Positions 10,279-21,989 of a stretch of DNA of 64,000 nucleotides are shown piece after piece. Where the stretch lies: the NCBI GenBank assembly GCA_034440615.1, contig JAOTOM010005054.1:151501-215500 (forward strand), given 5' to 3'. The stretch is from Ashinkailepas kermadecensis (Eukaryota > Arthropoda > Thecostraca > Neolepadidae). The position numbers were made by a program, and so were the translations under genes. The notes below the pieces were generated by a model. It ran no database searches. It was not told the origin of the DNA and saw nothing but the letters and a program-made list of their open reading frames with translations. Positions within the stretch are counted from its first letter, which is position 1; each line of letters starts with the position of its first letter.

Positions 10279-10388
10279 GTGGGTGTGGCGTAGGTGTGAC
10301 GTGTTGTGACGTAGGTGTGACGTGTTGTGACGTAGGTGTGACGTGTTGTGACGTAGATGTGACGTGTTGTGACGTAGGTGTGACGTGC
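10279..10388. repeat. 21-bp repeat with TGACGT half-sites, ~5 copies
   Basis: The unit is built from GTGTGACGTG and TTGTGACGTAG. Each unit carries two TGACG half-sites of the CRE/ATF type, giving about ten in 110 bp. Confidence 0.9.
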
Positions 10389-11624
10389 ACACGCAATCTA
10401 TTAGACGACGGCTCAAAGGTGAACCTCAGACGAATTGAAGCCGACAATCCTGGATTAAAAAATTCGTAAAATATAATTAATTCTGCCCAACTGTTACCAT
10501 TCAAGAGGTTGGGTCATTTATTCAATCAATCAATGCATCATTCAAGGGTTTCGTTATTTCATTATGCAAAGTGTCCTTTTAATTTATATTTCAAGATGAG
10601 AATTACATGCGTTCACTTAGACTCTTCAGAACTGGTGCTGTGCGCATTTCGTCATAGCGACATTCCGATATGTTTCAAATTAGAATACGTAATTTATTCA
10701 TCGTATGCAAAGCGAATTACTTTGTGATCAAATACCAAGCTGAGAATTATAATTGTCAAGCAATATTGTCGGCATTTCACTCCCCTGAACTGAAACTAAG
10801 CAATTAGCTCTTTTTGAACGTAGCAATTAAAGTCTTTCGATAGCAGATATCCACGTAACCTAATAACCCCACATTAATTGCAGACGGAAGACCATTCTAT
10901 GCATCCTGTCAAAAGTTCCATGTTTCACTTCAACAGCCCTCATCATCTCGGCTCAACGTGTAGAGATCAGATAGGCAAGCTGGCGGACCTTGCTCCAATG
11001 TGCTGTATACAACTCAATTTGTTTGCGGAACATTCCAAACACAACTGTTTGATAATAGTAAGCTTATAAGTATTTCCAAACCAGATTTTGTCACTTGTTG
11101 GTCTCTCCAATGGGTGTATATGCTCGTTAGAATTGGTGGGTAAAGCGTTTTTTGATCGTCCTCCTCTAGACCCGTTTCGAAGAACGAAAATGCAGGCATG
11201 TATTTCTGGAGTGTATCTGGGGATGAAGAACAAGCATCCACAGATTCACAACTTTCCCAGCCATGATATCTACTGTTTCCCCATGACACCGGACCCCCTC
11301 CCCACACCGGCGCCACAATGGATCACAGTTTCGTGCATGATGTCCAGCCCAGTTCAGTCATGATGTCGATAACCTGCGATCGTTATACTCAGTGAACAGC
11401 TGACTTGTGATGTCCGACCCGATAAAGCGCGGTGCCTATCGCATGAACCATTGTGTGTCCACCGCTTCACTTGCGCCCCTCATTTCCAATTCCTTCAGAG
11501 CGGCCTGCATTATTCTCGTCTTCAGCACGCGACAAGTCGCAGGGCTCACCTGTCAACCGGCGGCCCACTGCCAGAGGGTCTGTAACGTCACAATCCTCTG
11601 GGCAAGCCGACCAATGGGCGGCGC
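10389..11624. other. Unassigned unique DNA
   Basis: Only short open frames without recognisable motifs or domain signatures. No array, RNA gene or known element was recognised. Confidence 0.4.
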
Positions 11625-12016
11625 CATGCTGGGCTAGGCCAGTAGGTTGGTCCGGTTTGCACACTTTTTGCCAAAATCGATAGCAGCTCCCCCTCATTTG
11701 ATGCATTTTGGGCCGCTGAACACGATGGAAGCATCAGAAATGCAAATTTCTCACATCTTTTGATGGCCCCGGCCACTTGAAGATTTTGGCTGGGACCAAA
11801 TTTTGGACATTTTTGCATCTCATAAGCGGACTGGTGGAAAAATGAGTCCGCTTGAGCATTACATCGTCGAGGCAATTCATTTCCGATCATTTGGCAACGT
11901 TCCCAAGATTCTAGCTGTCTTATTACCTCAGATTTCGTCTTCTGAAGTATGGAAGTTTCGAGCGGTTCCCTGGGCTGCCAAGAGATGGCAGGCCTAGCGA
12001 GCCCGGCTGCCTCCCA
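11625..12016 (+). repeat. Left terminal inverted repeat of the 2.8-kb element
   Basis: Mirrors 14030-14414. The inner edge falls after GAGCCCGGCTGCC. Differences from the right arm are scattered single bases plus a 1-bp indel near the outer edge, indicating an old or tolerant pair. Confidence 0.88.
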
Positions 12017-12049
12017 CGTACACACAACTGAGGGACGCAAGGAAGTTTT

Positions 12050-13637
12050 CGCGGGAAATTCGGCGTCTCAGGCCGTGACTGTTCAAACGGTGGCAGTTCC
12101 TCCTCTGACGACAGTGACAGTGCTCCCGAGTATCAGCCACCGCGCAGGCCAAAAAGTAGACGCGTGGAGGGTCCACCTCTCTCACTTTTGTCTGAGGCTG
12201 CTGATGCGTGCGATGTGGGTTCTCGTAAGGCATCTAAGCTCATAAGTGCGTACACAGTGTCTGCTGGAGGCGCAGCCATCAGTCGGTCAAAAATCCAACG
12301 AGAGCTAGAAAAGAGCAGAACGCAAAAAGTTCGAAAGGTAAGAGCCGCTGCCGCTGGCTGCACGGCCATATTTTGCGATGGCAGAACCGACACGGCCCGG
12401 GTGGCAGGGACCCGACACGAAAAGGTTCACAACATATCCGTGAACGCCCACCCGGGCGATGTATTTGTCGGGCACTTTAACTGCGAGGCGCGGCACACCG
12501 GAGCGGCTATCGCCCAACAGCTGCTGCGCTTTCTGGTTGAGCGCGGCATACAGGCCACTGCCATCCATGCGGTGGGAGGCGATGGGACTAACGAGGTGGT
12601 GGGCTGGCAAGGCGGCTAGATGGCCCAATTCGAAAAGCTGCTAGGCCGGCCGCTGACCCGAGCGGTCTGCCTCCTCCATCAGGCCGAGCTGCCCTACAGA
12701 GCCCTCTTCAAGAGGCTCGATGGGCCGACCACCAGTCCCTCTAGCTTCTCGGGTCCCATCGGCAAGCTGCTGTCGGGCCCGGTGCACCAGTTGCCTGTCG
12801 CTCAGCCCCTGTCAGTTCCAGCCCCTGACAACGGCTGAGCTGCCGCCGCTGTCAGATGATGTCAGACGCAACCTGGGCTCAGATCTGCGCCTACTGGTGC
12901 AGTGCGCCCAGTGTGTGACTTTGGGCGATGGAAGCGAAGTAGCGCAGCGCGTTCACGGCCAGCTCAGTATGGCGCGGTGGCACACCGCACAGAGCAGACT
13001 GTTGCGTGTCTACATGGCCCAACAGAGCCCCAGTGCCGAGCTGCAGACGCTTGCATTGTACGTTGTGGGCGTTTACATCCCAACAGTGCTGACAATCAGA
13101 CACCGGCCGGACCTGGTGGAGGCGCCGCGCCACCTGTACGACCAGCTCGAGCGGCAGCGCCGCCACATGACCGGCGATGATCTGGCCGAAGTGCAGAGGA
13201 GACTCTGCGGGAACGCCATGATGGCGCACCCTGAGGCCGTCGTCCTCGGCATGCTTGGGGACGAACGCCGAGAGATCCGGGCCCGAGCTATCCAGCTCAT
13301 CGGTGAGGCCCGTCAGCGCCGGCAGCCTGGGCAGCCAGTCCGGGCTTACAAATGCCCGGAAATCAACCTCCGGGCCAGCAACTTCATGGAGTTGGTGGAT
13401 CTGCAGCACCACCAGGCAGATATCGAGCCACCCCCGACCCGCCCACTTGGTGGCGATGAGCTGGCGCGTCTGCTGGACGAGCCTCTGCGAACTGGCATTC
13501 CCTGCCACACGCAGGCGACGGAGCGAAGTGTAAAGCTGACCACGGAGTCGGCGGCGGCTGTCACCGGCAGGGACCGCCAGGACGGCTATAGCCTGAATAA
13601 GGTGGCCTTCCGTCGCCGGTTCCGGGCCAGTGAGTGA
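12050..13637 (+). pseudogene. RNase H-like transposase of the long-TIR element, one stop and one frameshift
   Basis: Coding text starts with an acidic Ser/Asp stretch and a basic RRPKSRR near 12130-12155, continues to a TAG stop at 12617-12619, resumes in the same frame to 12838, and shifts frame near 12830 into 12838-13637. Conserved-looking blocks are IFCDGRTDTARV (about 12370), HAVGGDGTNE (about 12570), HQAELPYRALFKRLDGPTT with FSGPIGKLL (about 12680-12775), LSMARWHTAQSRLLRVYM (about 12962) and IPCHTQATERSVKLTTE (about 13497). The DG and GDGT blocks and the late Glu resemble a D-D-E RNase H-fold catalytic core. I have seen this layout in uncharacterised invertebrate transposase-like proteins but cannot name the superfamily. 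Sitting between inverted repeats, it is most simply that element's own transposase. Confidence 0.7.
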
Positions 13638-14029
13638 GTGAGCGCCGCTGCGGCGAGTCTCAGCGCGGCGGGCTGTTGCGGCGTGCCCCGGTGGCTGCGG
13701 CGGAATGGTGATGACAGATGATCTGACGGAATACATAGAATACACCTTTGACAAAATACATACAGATATGAGGGGTGACACTGGTTTCATGTTGATTACG
13801 TTGTTGTGATTCAGGCCAGGCTTCGCAGGGCATGTTCTGCGCAGTACCACCTCTTTTCAACCAATATGTGCGATTATTTAACTGTAGAATCCGCTACCAT
13901 TTTTGTGTATTTGCATCTCTAATTCACATAAAGCATAACCGATAAGTTAATTGAGACGGTGCCAGTACATCAAGACGCCAAACCACGCTTGGTGGAAAGT
14001 ACAAACGCGTCAGTCATAAGGCATTTGGA

Positions 14030-14414
14030 AGGCAGCCGGGCTCGCTACGCCTGCCATCTCTTGGCAGCATAGGGAACCGCTCGAACCTTCCATACTTCAG
14101 AAGACGAAATCTGAGGTAATAAGACAGCTAGAATCTTGGGAACGGTGCCAAATGATCGAAAATGAATTGCCTCGACGATGTAATGCTCAAGCGGACTCAT
14201 TTTTTCACCAATACGCTTATGAGATGCAGAAATGTCCAAAATTTGGTCCCAGCCAAAATCTTCAAGTGGCCGGGGCCCTCAAAAGATGTGAGAAATTTGC
14301 ATTTCTGATGCTTCCATCGTGTTCAGCGGCCCAAAATGCATAAAATGAGGGGGAGCTGCTATCGATTTTGGCAAAAAGTGTGCAAACCAGACCAACCTAC
14401 TAGGCCAGGCCAGG
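14030..14414 (-). repeat. Right terminal inverted repeat of the 2.8-kb element
   Basis: Reverse-complement partner of 11625-12016. The outer edge is near CTACTAGGCCAGGCC (14398-14412). Confidence 0.88.
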
Positions 14415-14610
14415 CTCACAAACCAGTAAAGGTCTTCACCCTCGCAGGACCGGGGGACAGATCTACCTTCGCGGGGTCAAGGGGGGGGGGGCTCTTGAAA
14501 GCCCCTGTCTAACTACCTATTTACGTATGCTAGGAGGAAATGCAGAATGCCGTTTGAAAGCTCTGGTCATGGAGAGCCCGAAACAAACCTTAGTTTTGTA
14601 TTTTGACTGA

Positions 14611-14743
14611 TACCGAGGTTACCAGAGGCCGTACTGAGGTTACCAGAGGCCGTACTGAGGTTACCAGAGGCGGTACTGAGGTTACCAGAGGCCGTACTGA
14701 GGTTGCCAGAGGCCGTACTGAGGTTGCCAGAGGCCGTACTTGG
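14611..14743. repeat. 21-bp minisatellite, ~6 copies
   Basis: The unit is GAGGTTACCAGAGGCCGTACT. The last two copies change TTACC to TTGCC. It starts shortly after a run of 12 G's (14480-14491). Confidence 0.95.
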
Positions 14744-15528
14744 TTAGCATCCGGGCCCTGACTTAAGTCCCGGGAAATGATAAAATAGACAGAGCTTGTG
14801 TTCTTTTTCGACATTGTTTTGCAAGAATTAACATAGGTGAGTGCATTCATATCGATTATAGTGAAAAGGATCAAGGCAGGATGGGTCAGGTCAAGTCAGC
14901 ATGGGGCTTGTAGACCAATTTACTAACCTACAACTATGCGCATTCGATGGGCATTGTGCAGATACTCAGGGAAATTGTAATTACTAAATCAACATAGCCC
15001 ATATTTCGTATCGCATCTTATTTCTCCATTTCGGCCATGCCGATGTCGCTAATGGTTACAGCTGGTCAACCCAGTGGAGTGACCTTTACCTGGAAGGATT
15101 CCCTAGTAAATATGAACATATATTTTCGGGTTCTTCCAACAGAATCATTGAAGCAAAATATTTGCATCTCATTGACATCTGATAATTATAAGGTCCGGTC
15201 AGGTCATCCCATACGGTCAGATCAAGTAAGATCCAGCTTGAACACCTCCGCAACATCACTTTTGAAGTACATAATTGTGTTCCAAGAAGAACTGATAGGA
15301 TACTGAAATATCATTGCAAACCAGCCTGATTCTGACCTCGTGATCTGTCCCCAGGTTGAGCTGGGACAATGCACCAATTGATAAACCGATCTCTTCAGTC
15401 TTCAGCTACGTGTGCACTACGTGTGCAGCATATATATCTATTTGTTCTGAGTACAGTGCAGTAGCACGGGAACTGTCTCACAGTTGTGGAGGGAAGAACC
15501 ATTTTGAGGTCGATTCTTTCTAGCAGGT
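14744..15528. other. Unassigned unique DNA
   Basis: No motif, array or known element recognised. Confidence 0.35.
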
Positions 15529-15740
15529 GCAATCATGATTTAAGAGGGGCGACCAAAAAGATGTAATGTAAAAGGGACAGCTTTCGGCGCGCGAAGCAGA
15601 CCGAAAGCATTAGGTTTTGCGTCGTCAAAATCTCAAAATTTATCGTTTCATCCAGCGTATTTTTGGTTCCTAGGAGCGGCGGGCCCCCTTGACTGCGCCT
15701 CTTCTTTCCGTGCAAAGCCTATCAGGTTCACGCTAAACCA
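15529..15740 (+). repeat. Dispersed repeat A, copy 1 (hairpin-bearing)
   Basis: Alignable by eye to 31440-31620. Shared text includes TTTCGG, GCGCGAAGC, CGAAA, GTATTTT, GGTT and a G/C-rich end. The TTTCGGCGCGCGAAGC...CCGAAAG core is an imperfect hairpin. No coding capacity. Probably a fragment of a non-autonomous transposon, type unknown. Confidence 0.6.
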
Positions 15741-15776
15741 TTGCAAGTGGATCGGAGCACGAAAAGAGCAGATTCG

Positions 15777-16055
15777 GTAAAACACTGCAGAATTCGGTAA
15801 AATGCTTAAGCTGAACAGATCCGGTAAAACGTCCTTAATTATCATTACAGTTGTTGATATTCAGCAAGAGTACTCGAAATGAATGGTGCTCTCTATTATC
15901 CCATCGGCTGCAATGCTGCATTACTTACTCTGCTACCAATTTAGATGGAATCAAATACTGCCAGAACTTAGTAGCTTCCCAAATAGTACGAACTAGTATG
16001 TTTGGGTACGCAGAGGGACCAAGTACTTTGCAAACTTGCATCGTAAACAGCGTAC
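15777..16055 (+). repeat. Dispersed repeat B, copy 1
   Basis: Roughly 80% identical by eye to 33829-34095 in the same orientation. Shared blocks are AATTCGGTAAAATGCTTAA, ATCATTACAG, GTACTCGAAATGAA, GGTGCTCTCTATT, ATGCTGCATTACTTACTCTG and a final GAACAGCGTA-like block. No protein signature. Confidence 0.85.
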
Positions 16056-16618
16056 ATGTCTTCATAAAGAATCCAGTGAAAATGTTTGCCTTCACCTTGC
16101 TCTTGTTCACTGGATCAGGATTTATCTCGTGTCCGCTCAGTTTCATATGCATTGAAGGATTGCATATCACGTCGAAATATGTTTATAGCAATGGCATTAG
16201 CACTTAACTGGCGAAATTGCAATCTTGTCAGATACTTACTTCAGGTCTTTTTTGCGTTGACAATTGTAACAAATCGATGCAAGCTGTCGTTTTAATCCAT
16301 GTCTTATTAATCTGATATTATTTTTTATAATGTTCACTTCGATTCATCTGCATTACAATATTACCTATCATATGGTACTGGTTTTATAGTTGTTTTGTAC
16401 CTGTTGGTACTTCACTAGTAAAATTACAACTATATTGCATAGTTTAGCTCTGTTTTATGCCAATCCGTCACTGTTTGGATATTTCGTTTTGTAATTGATA
16501 TTCCAATGCTTTTTTTAATGACCTGTACAAGGTTCCGACCAAGGAGATAACCTGTTCGATTCATACCTGGATTACTGATTAAAAATAACTGGTCAATTAA
16601 TCAAAAGGACAAGACACA
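16056..16618. other. Unassigned AT-rich DNA
   Basis: Nothing recognisable between dispersed repeat B and the 3' end of the minus-strand LINE; part of it may be LINE 3' untranslated sequence. Confidence 0.35.
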
Positions 16619-17085
16619 TTACTTCATCTCCTGCACAACCGACTTAAAAACTGACAAGGAGCGGCAGTGCGAGACGGTCGGAGGAAGCTGCTTCCAAGAG
16701 GCAGAGGTCGGGTATCTAAAACTCTTCTGCGTGCATACTAGCCGGCATCTCGGCAGCTCAACGCTTCTAGTCGATCGGGTCACGTGCTGCGGTACCTTGG
16801 AGCCGGCTCGAAGCATGTATCGTAGAGCCTGAGGGCCGGAGCCGCTGCTTAGCACCTTACATGCTCTGGTGACAGCCTGCCTCTTCACGGGGCCCTCGAT
16901 TATGCGCCCGTCCAGGGACTTCAAAGCCGGACCGATGTGTCTCCAGGGACGTGTTCCCGTGGCAATCCTGGCTGCGAAGTTGATACATTTTATACTCTGT
17001 AGTTGGTTCCTGGATGTCCCTCCCCAAACCGGAATGCAGTAAGTGATATGCGGAAACACTATTGAATCAGCAATTTGAGTGTCCT
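16619..17085 (-). pseudogene. C-terminal part of the LINE RT protein
   Basis: This 155-residue stretch is uninterrupted and is the best-kept coding part of the LINE. It begins TKDTQIADSIVFPHITYC and includes SVELPRCRLVCTQKSFRYPT and SASWKQLPPTV, typical of the region after the RT thumb. The reading frame continues, without a stop, into translated array units upstream. Confidence 0.85.
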
Positions 17086-17639
17086 TGGTGAGTTGGTGCC
17101 GGAGCCGGTAGAGGGGGAGAGCAGGTAGTTGGTGCCGGAGCCGGTAGAGGGAGAGAGCAGGTAGTTGGTGCCGGAGCCGGTAGAGGGAGAGAGCAGGTAG
17201 TTGGTGCCGGAGCCGGTAGAGGGAGATGAGCAGGTAGTTGGTGCCGGAGCCGGTAGAGGGAGAGAGCAGGTAGTTGGTGCCGGAGCCGGTAGAGGGAGAG
17301 AGCAGGTAGTTGGTGCCGGAGCCGGTAGAGGGAGATGAGCAGGTAGTTGGTGCCGGAGCCGGTAGAGGGAGAGAGCAGGTAGTTGGTGCCGGAGCCGGTA
17401 GAGGGAGAGAGCAGGTAGTTGGTGCCGGAGCCGGTGGAGGGAGAGAGCAGGTAGTTGGTGCCGGAGCCGGTAGAGGGAGAGGAGCAGGTAGTTGGTGCCG
17501 GAGCCGGTAGAGGGAGAGGAGCAGGTAGTTGGTGCCGGAGCCGGTAGAGGGAGAGAGCAGGTAGTTGGTGCCGGAGCCGGTAGAGGGAGAGAGCAGACAG
17601 TTGGTGCCGGAGCTGGTAGAGGGAGAGGAGCAGGTAGTT
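17086..17639. repeat. 36/37-bp minisatellite, ~15 copies, inside the LINE RT
   Basis: The unit contains GTAGTTGGTGCCGGAGCCGG then TAGAGGGAGAGAGCAG. Units ending GAGAGCAG are 36 bp; those ending GATGAGCAG or GAGGAGCAG are 37 bp. On the minus strand the last unit reads YRLRHQL and joins TKDTQ of the LINE in frame. Confidence 0.97.
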
Positions 17640-18454
17640 GCATCTCCACCGGCGACCTGTTTGAGTTCAGGCCCTCCCGACACAACGGGATCTATACCCA
17701 GCAGCTTGGCGGCCTGTGATGGTTTGACACTTCAAATTTTATGCTGGAGATCCATTGCTCTTTATGTCCTACCGAGAGCCAATCAGAATGAAGACCGTTT
17801 TGTTCAATTTCATCTTGAGTGAGTGTGACCGAAACTATGTCCGAAGAATGTGGAGTGGGAGTTCTAAGCGGTTTTTGTGATTCTGCAGATTTTCCCGACG
17901 CGAACGACGTGGTCAACAGCCGGGTATCGTCAGCGTACGAGATAAGGTGATGTTCGGAAGGGTAACAAGGGTGGTCGAAAAGGTGAAGAGGCTGAATAGC
18001 AAACAGGCTATGGAACCCTGGGGACACTGTGGGCGACCGGACAGGTTTCCGAGCCCACTATCACCATCTGCCCTCGGCCACTCATGTAACTGCAAAACTA
18101 GGCGCTGCTGATGACGTACCATCGGAGGTTTTGAAGGAGGACGCTGTAGTTGATGCTGTCAATGGCTTTACTCAAATCCGTCGACATAATGGTTGAAAGT
18201 TCGCCTCTGTCGGTGTTCAAGCTGATCCGATCGAAGCATCGAAGGGCACAGCATCGAGAACGGCATCCTCCGTACCATGGCTAGGTCTGAAGGCATATTG
18301 ATGAGGAGACATAATGTTGTTTGGTGACAGGTACCCAGCGAGTGGGCTGTACAACATATTTCCATTTTCAAGTGGAACAGAAGCGAGATGGTCCGAAAGC
18401 TTGATGGACCATCTTGATCACTCAACTCGACCAACTTGATTACCCAATCACAAG

Positions 18455-19038
18455 TGCCGCACTAAGCGAACACTGCCGCACCGGGCAGGCACTACCGCAC
18501 CAAGCGGACACTACCGCACCAAGCAGACACTACCGCACCAAGCGGACACTACCGCACCTAGCGAACACTACCGCACCAAGCGGACACTACCGCACCAAGC
18601 GGACACTACCGCACCAAGCGGACACTACCGCACCAAGCGGACACTACCACACCAAGCGGACACTACTACACCAAGCGGACACTACCGCACCAAGCGGACA
18701 CTTCCACACCAAGCGGACACTACCACACCAGGCGGACACTACCACACCAAGCGGACACTATCGCACCAAGCGGACACTACCGCACCAAGCGGACACTACC
18801 GCACCAAGCGGATACTACCGCACCAAGCGGACACTACCGCACCAAGCGGACACTACCGCACCAAACGGACACTACCCCACCAAGCGGACACTACCACACC
18901 AAGTGGACACTACCGCACCAAGCGGACACTACCGCACCAAACGGACACTACCGCACCAAGCGGGCACCACAGCTGCAGCGAGCGGGCACCGTGGCTGAAC
19001 CAAGCAGGCACCACGGCTGCACCAGGCAGGCACTACCT
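18455..19038. repeat. 19-bp minisatellite, ~30 copies
   Basis: The unit is CACCAAGCGGACACTACCG. The central copies are near identical; the copies at both edges are diverged (GGGCAGGCACTACC, AGCAGGCACCACGG). The array starts within 20 bp of the 5' truncation of the adjacent LINE. Confidence 0.97.
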
Positions 19039-20845
19039 CGGAACGGGACAGTTGTGCATGGCGTATGTGGCCCGTCGGATATATTCACCAAAGCTGCGCC
19101 ATGGCATGACCTCGCCTTTTCGTCAACTGCATCCTGTGCTGGAAATATACGAGTGAAAAAGCGACAGGAAAAGGAGAGAGGTTAGTCCAGGGGTAGACCG
19201 CGAGTCTCTCAACTGAAAGGTTATGTGTCATTCTGTCGCTTCTCGCCTCCGATGCAAATCCGTGTGAACAATTGGCTGTATAACCTAGAATGAGTTTGTG
19301 CGTCGTGAAAGCTACAATAAAAAGGCACAAAATAGGAACTTTTTTCATCTACGCATTGCATTTTTCCTACCTCGTAGTTGCTTGGCGCGCAATTCAAAAG
19401 TTAGATTGTATGTAACTTCAGTCGTAATGGTGATGCAGGACGAACATGCGTATGACCATAGCGAGCGCATTTAATACTTAGTTTTCTAAATATAACGCTG
19501 GGTGACATTGGTGGAGAGCTTTCGAGATTCCAGGGGGTCCAACAGCAAGCATTTCCCTCTGACAGACCAAAAAAATACAACCTATAATGAAAAAGATATT
19601 GGCTTTGGATTTGCCTCTGCGGGTCTTATTGATTGCATTGCATGTAGGTTTACTTTTCTTGTAGAATGACATTTTCCAGGGCGGGTTCAAGGAGAGCCCA
19701 AAAACCAGGGGGCTCCTGACCCCCACCCCCGGGGTCTCGACTTCTGCCAGAGCGCGACGCGCTCTGGTGCAATGTCCGTATCCAGTGTGATCGGAATTAA
19801 GGGAGGGCTCTGGCCAACTACCACTCGCGCCCACCACGTGCAATTTGTAAACAAAATGTAAATTTAATTCGGCCTTTTTCACATACGGACAAATATTATG
19901 AATGTTAAATGACTCACTGAAATAAATGAAAACTGACCTCTTACCAGTGACAACACAAGCCCGATTAGTTAATGGAATTTCTGTTTTTTTTTCTAGCCTT
20001 CGTCTCAGGCAGGTTTTTGAGATCGCCTTTAGTATTCCACCCCAATCAAAATGACGTGGCAGAGTTCCTGCTCCTCCTCCTCCTGGCACTTCCACCGCGC
20101 AGTTAAGGTACCGTGCCCACATCTGAATATGGTAGGTAAGCGGTCTCGCTGGCAATGCACCTTTCCTACAGCTTGCAAAGTGGGTAATTGCCAGCGTAGC
20201 ATCAGCCACAGTCACAGGTGTTATCTGCGGCCGGCTTAGCGCTTCTGACCGACTGTCTCTCCTTTCTGGCCATAACAAATTTAACATGAAGCCTATATAT
20301 AGAGTACACAGTATGTATGAAGCGAATATGCATTACATGTCCTCTGATCAAGGGAGGAGGAATAGGCCCAGTTCTGACTGTAGATCAGGTGACTGATCAT
20401 TTTGCATTGCCAGTTGAAAAGGGTTTGAAAAAATGTGTTGACTTGGTCGCATGCAAAAGTGGAAGGCGCCACGGTGTCCAGAACTGATGACAAATCAGGA
20501 ACTTCTGACCTTCAACTTCAGCTACAGCTCCAGCACCTCCATCTATACATCGCTTGCAGTCGACAGGAGGAGTTCCAACACATAGCCACAATATTCAGCG
20601 TTCCACTTTCAGACGCCTCCCCCAATTCGAAATGGCATGACAGGAAACATGGTCAGGATAATTGCTGTCGACTTCGATGTCGTTTGGCCACAGCTTGATC
20701 ATTCTCACCTCACGCTGATAATTCTCACCTCTCACTAACCTGCTGATCGGCAGTTGTGACATCGTGGCAAAAGTGAGACAAATGTGTAATAACTGAGTCT
20801 TGGCGAATTTCGAGTCTCCATGTGTTTCGCTTCTAATTGCGCTAC
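19039..20845. other. Unassigned DNA with one palindrome
   Basis: Open frames here show no recognisable domain. A perfect 10-bp inverted repeat with a one-base loop, CCAGAGCGCG-A-CGCGCTCTGG, lies at about 19746-19766 beside G/C-runs. It resembles the hairpin cores of dispersed repeat A and may mark another degraded non-autonomous element. Confidence 0.4.
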
Positions 20846-20935
20846 CACAATATCGATCACAGTACACTTCCCATACCGATCACAGTACAATTCCAATATC
20901 GATCACAACACACTTCCCATATCGATCAGTACAGA
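20846..20935. repeat. 22-bp degenerate repeat, 4 copies
   Basis: The unit contains ATCGATCACAGTACACTTCC. Copies differ at several positions and the last one is shortened. Confidence 0.8.
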
Positions 20936-21989
20936 TCCGTGGCAGCTGTTAATGACAAAATATATGACAACGCTTGGCGTTGATGGACATACCATGAACC
21001 CCACAGATTAAATGCAGGAATCCGTTTAGTATTTTTGCCTGCGGTGGGGTGGGAGGGGGGGCGGGAGGAGGAAAGTGCTTAAAAAATATGTGCGATAGTG
21101 AAGTGTTTTGGTAGCCTTACCGAAGATGTTTTCCGATCAAAATGAAGTCTGGCTGGTTGTCCTTCAAAATGAAGATGTTTTCCGATCACTGGGGCAGGGG
21201 AAAATTCCCGCACCAATTAGCATGTTATTCGAGTCCATGATTGAAGGGGAATACCATTGATAACTGACCAAGATGTTGCAATTCAGCCGGATTATGTGTC
21301 GCTGTGGATGGACGACTGGAGTTTGCCATATTACTTGGCATGGCGGGTTCCTGAGCCTTGGCAATATGGTGGCACGGTGACCAGCCATCATTAGCTGGTA
21401 ATGCTAGAACCATCGCGTTAGACAAGTGGAGCTGCCCAAAACGCTGCCAAAGTTGGGCTATAGTGCATGTTTATCGCTCCGTCGTAGCGAGACGGTAACG
21501 CTATCTTAAGTTGTGCTCCCCGTCCGCTTCCTATTCCGCTGAATTTCTCCTGACCGTGGATGCGGGCAGCCAGCAGCCAGGGCTCGAAAATAGCTAAAAC
21601 CGGCCGAGGAGTTTACGACACTAATGGTCTAAGTTTCCTCGTGCGTTGAAAATGACAGAGCAGGGAGGTCGCTCAGTTCTTCAATCACTGCCTCTGAATT
21701 ATTGTTAAAGGTACGAAATTTCTTTCGTATTGGCTTCATTACTATTTCCCAGGCGTGACGGCGCTTTTTACGGGCTGCACTGGCAATATTAAAGCGGAGA
21801 ATGTCAGCAGGATATTTCTCCCACGAGCTATCTCTATCTGCGGGCTGAAGCAATTGAAGGCGGATCCGGTTGGCACTGAATAGCTATCGCGTGACAGTCC
21901 AAGTGCGACGCGAACGGAAGCCAGGCGCCACAGTCCGTGTACACCCGATCCCGACCGCCGGCAGCGCCTCGGCGGGCACGTGATGTCTC
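20936..21989. other. Unassigned DNA before the 16-bp array
   Basis: A GATGTTTTCCGATCA block is repeated at about 21125 and 21174. Otherwise no feature is supported. Confidence 0.35.

Larger units (their letters stand above)
11625..14415 (+). mobile_element. 2.8-kb DNA transposon with ~390-bp inverted terminal repeats
   Basis: Positions 11625-12016 are the reverse complement of 14030-14414, by eye above 90% identical. Both contain GTAGGTTGGTC, a CACACTTTTTGCC block, CCGGCCACTTGAAGATTTTG and the TCTGAAGTATGGAAG region in mirrored order. Outside these limits the flanks are unrelated. The interior carries one GC-rich coding region on the plus strand with a broken transposase-like protein. Perfect mirror boundaries around a coding core are what a cut-and-paste transposon shows. 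I could not identify a target-site duplication with confidence. Confidence 0.85.
16619..18435 (-). mobile_element. 5'-truncated LINE on the minus strand, RT split by a 36-bp array
   Basis: Read on the minus strand from 18435 downwards: NNIMSPHQYAFRPSHGTEDA, a DLSKAIDSINYSVLLQNLRW block, LISYADDTRLL (the catalytic YxDD block, near 17940), then a LLGID block at about 17700. The 36-bp array follows (17639-17086), then TKDTQIADSIVFPHITYC, IPVWGG and a C-terminal block ending SASWKQLPPTV...FKSVVQEM, with a stop at 16619. These are the RT and post-RT text of a Jockey/CR1-type LINE. Several frameshifts and stops lie between 17700 and 18430. No endonuclease is present. Confidence 0.85.

Noticed and set aside
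19478..20287. 269-codon minus-strand frame
   Set aside because: No recognisable motif, atypical composition, and it spans a palindrome-bearing repeat-like region; likely a chance frame.
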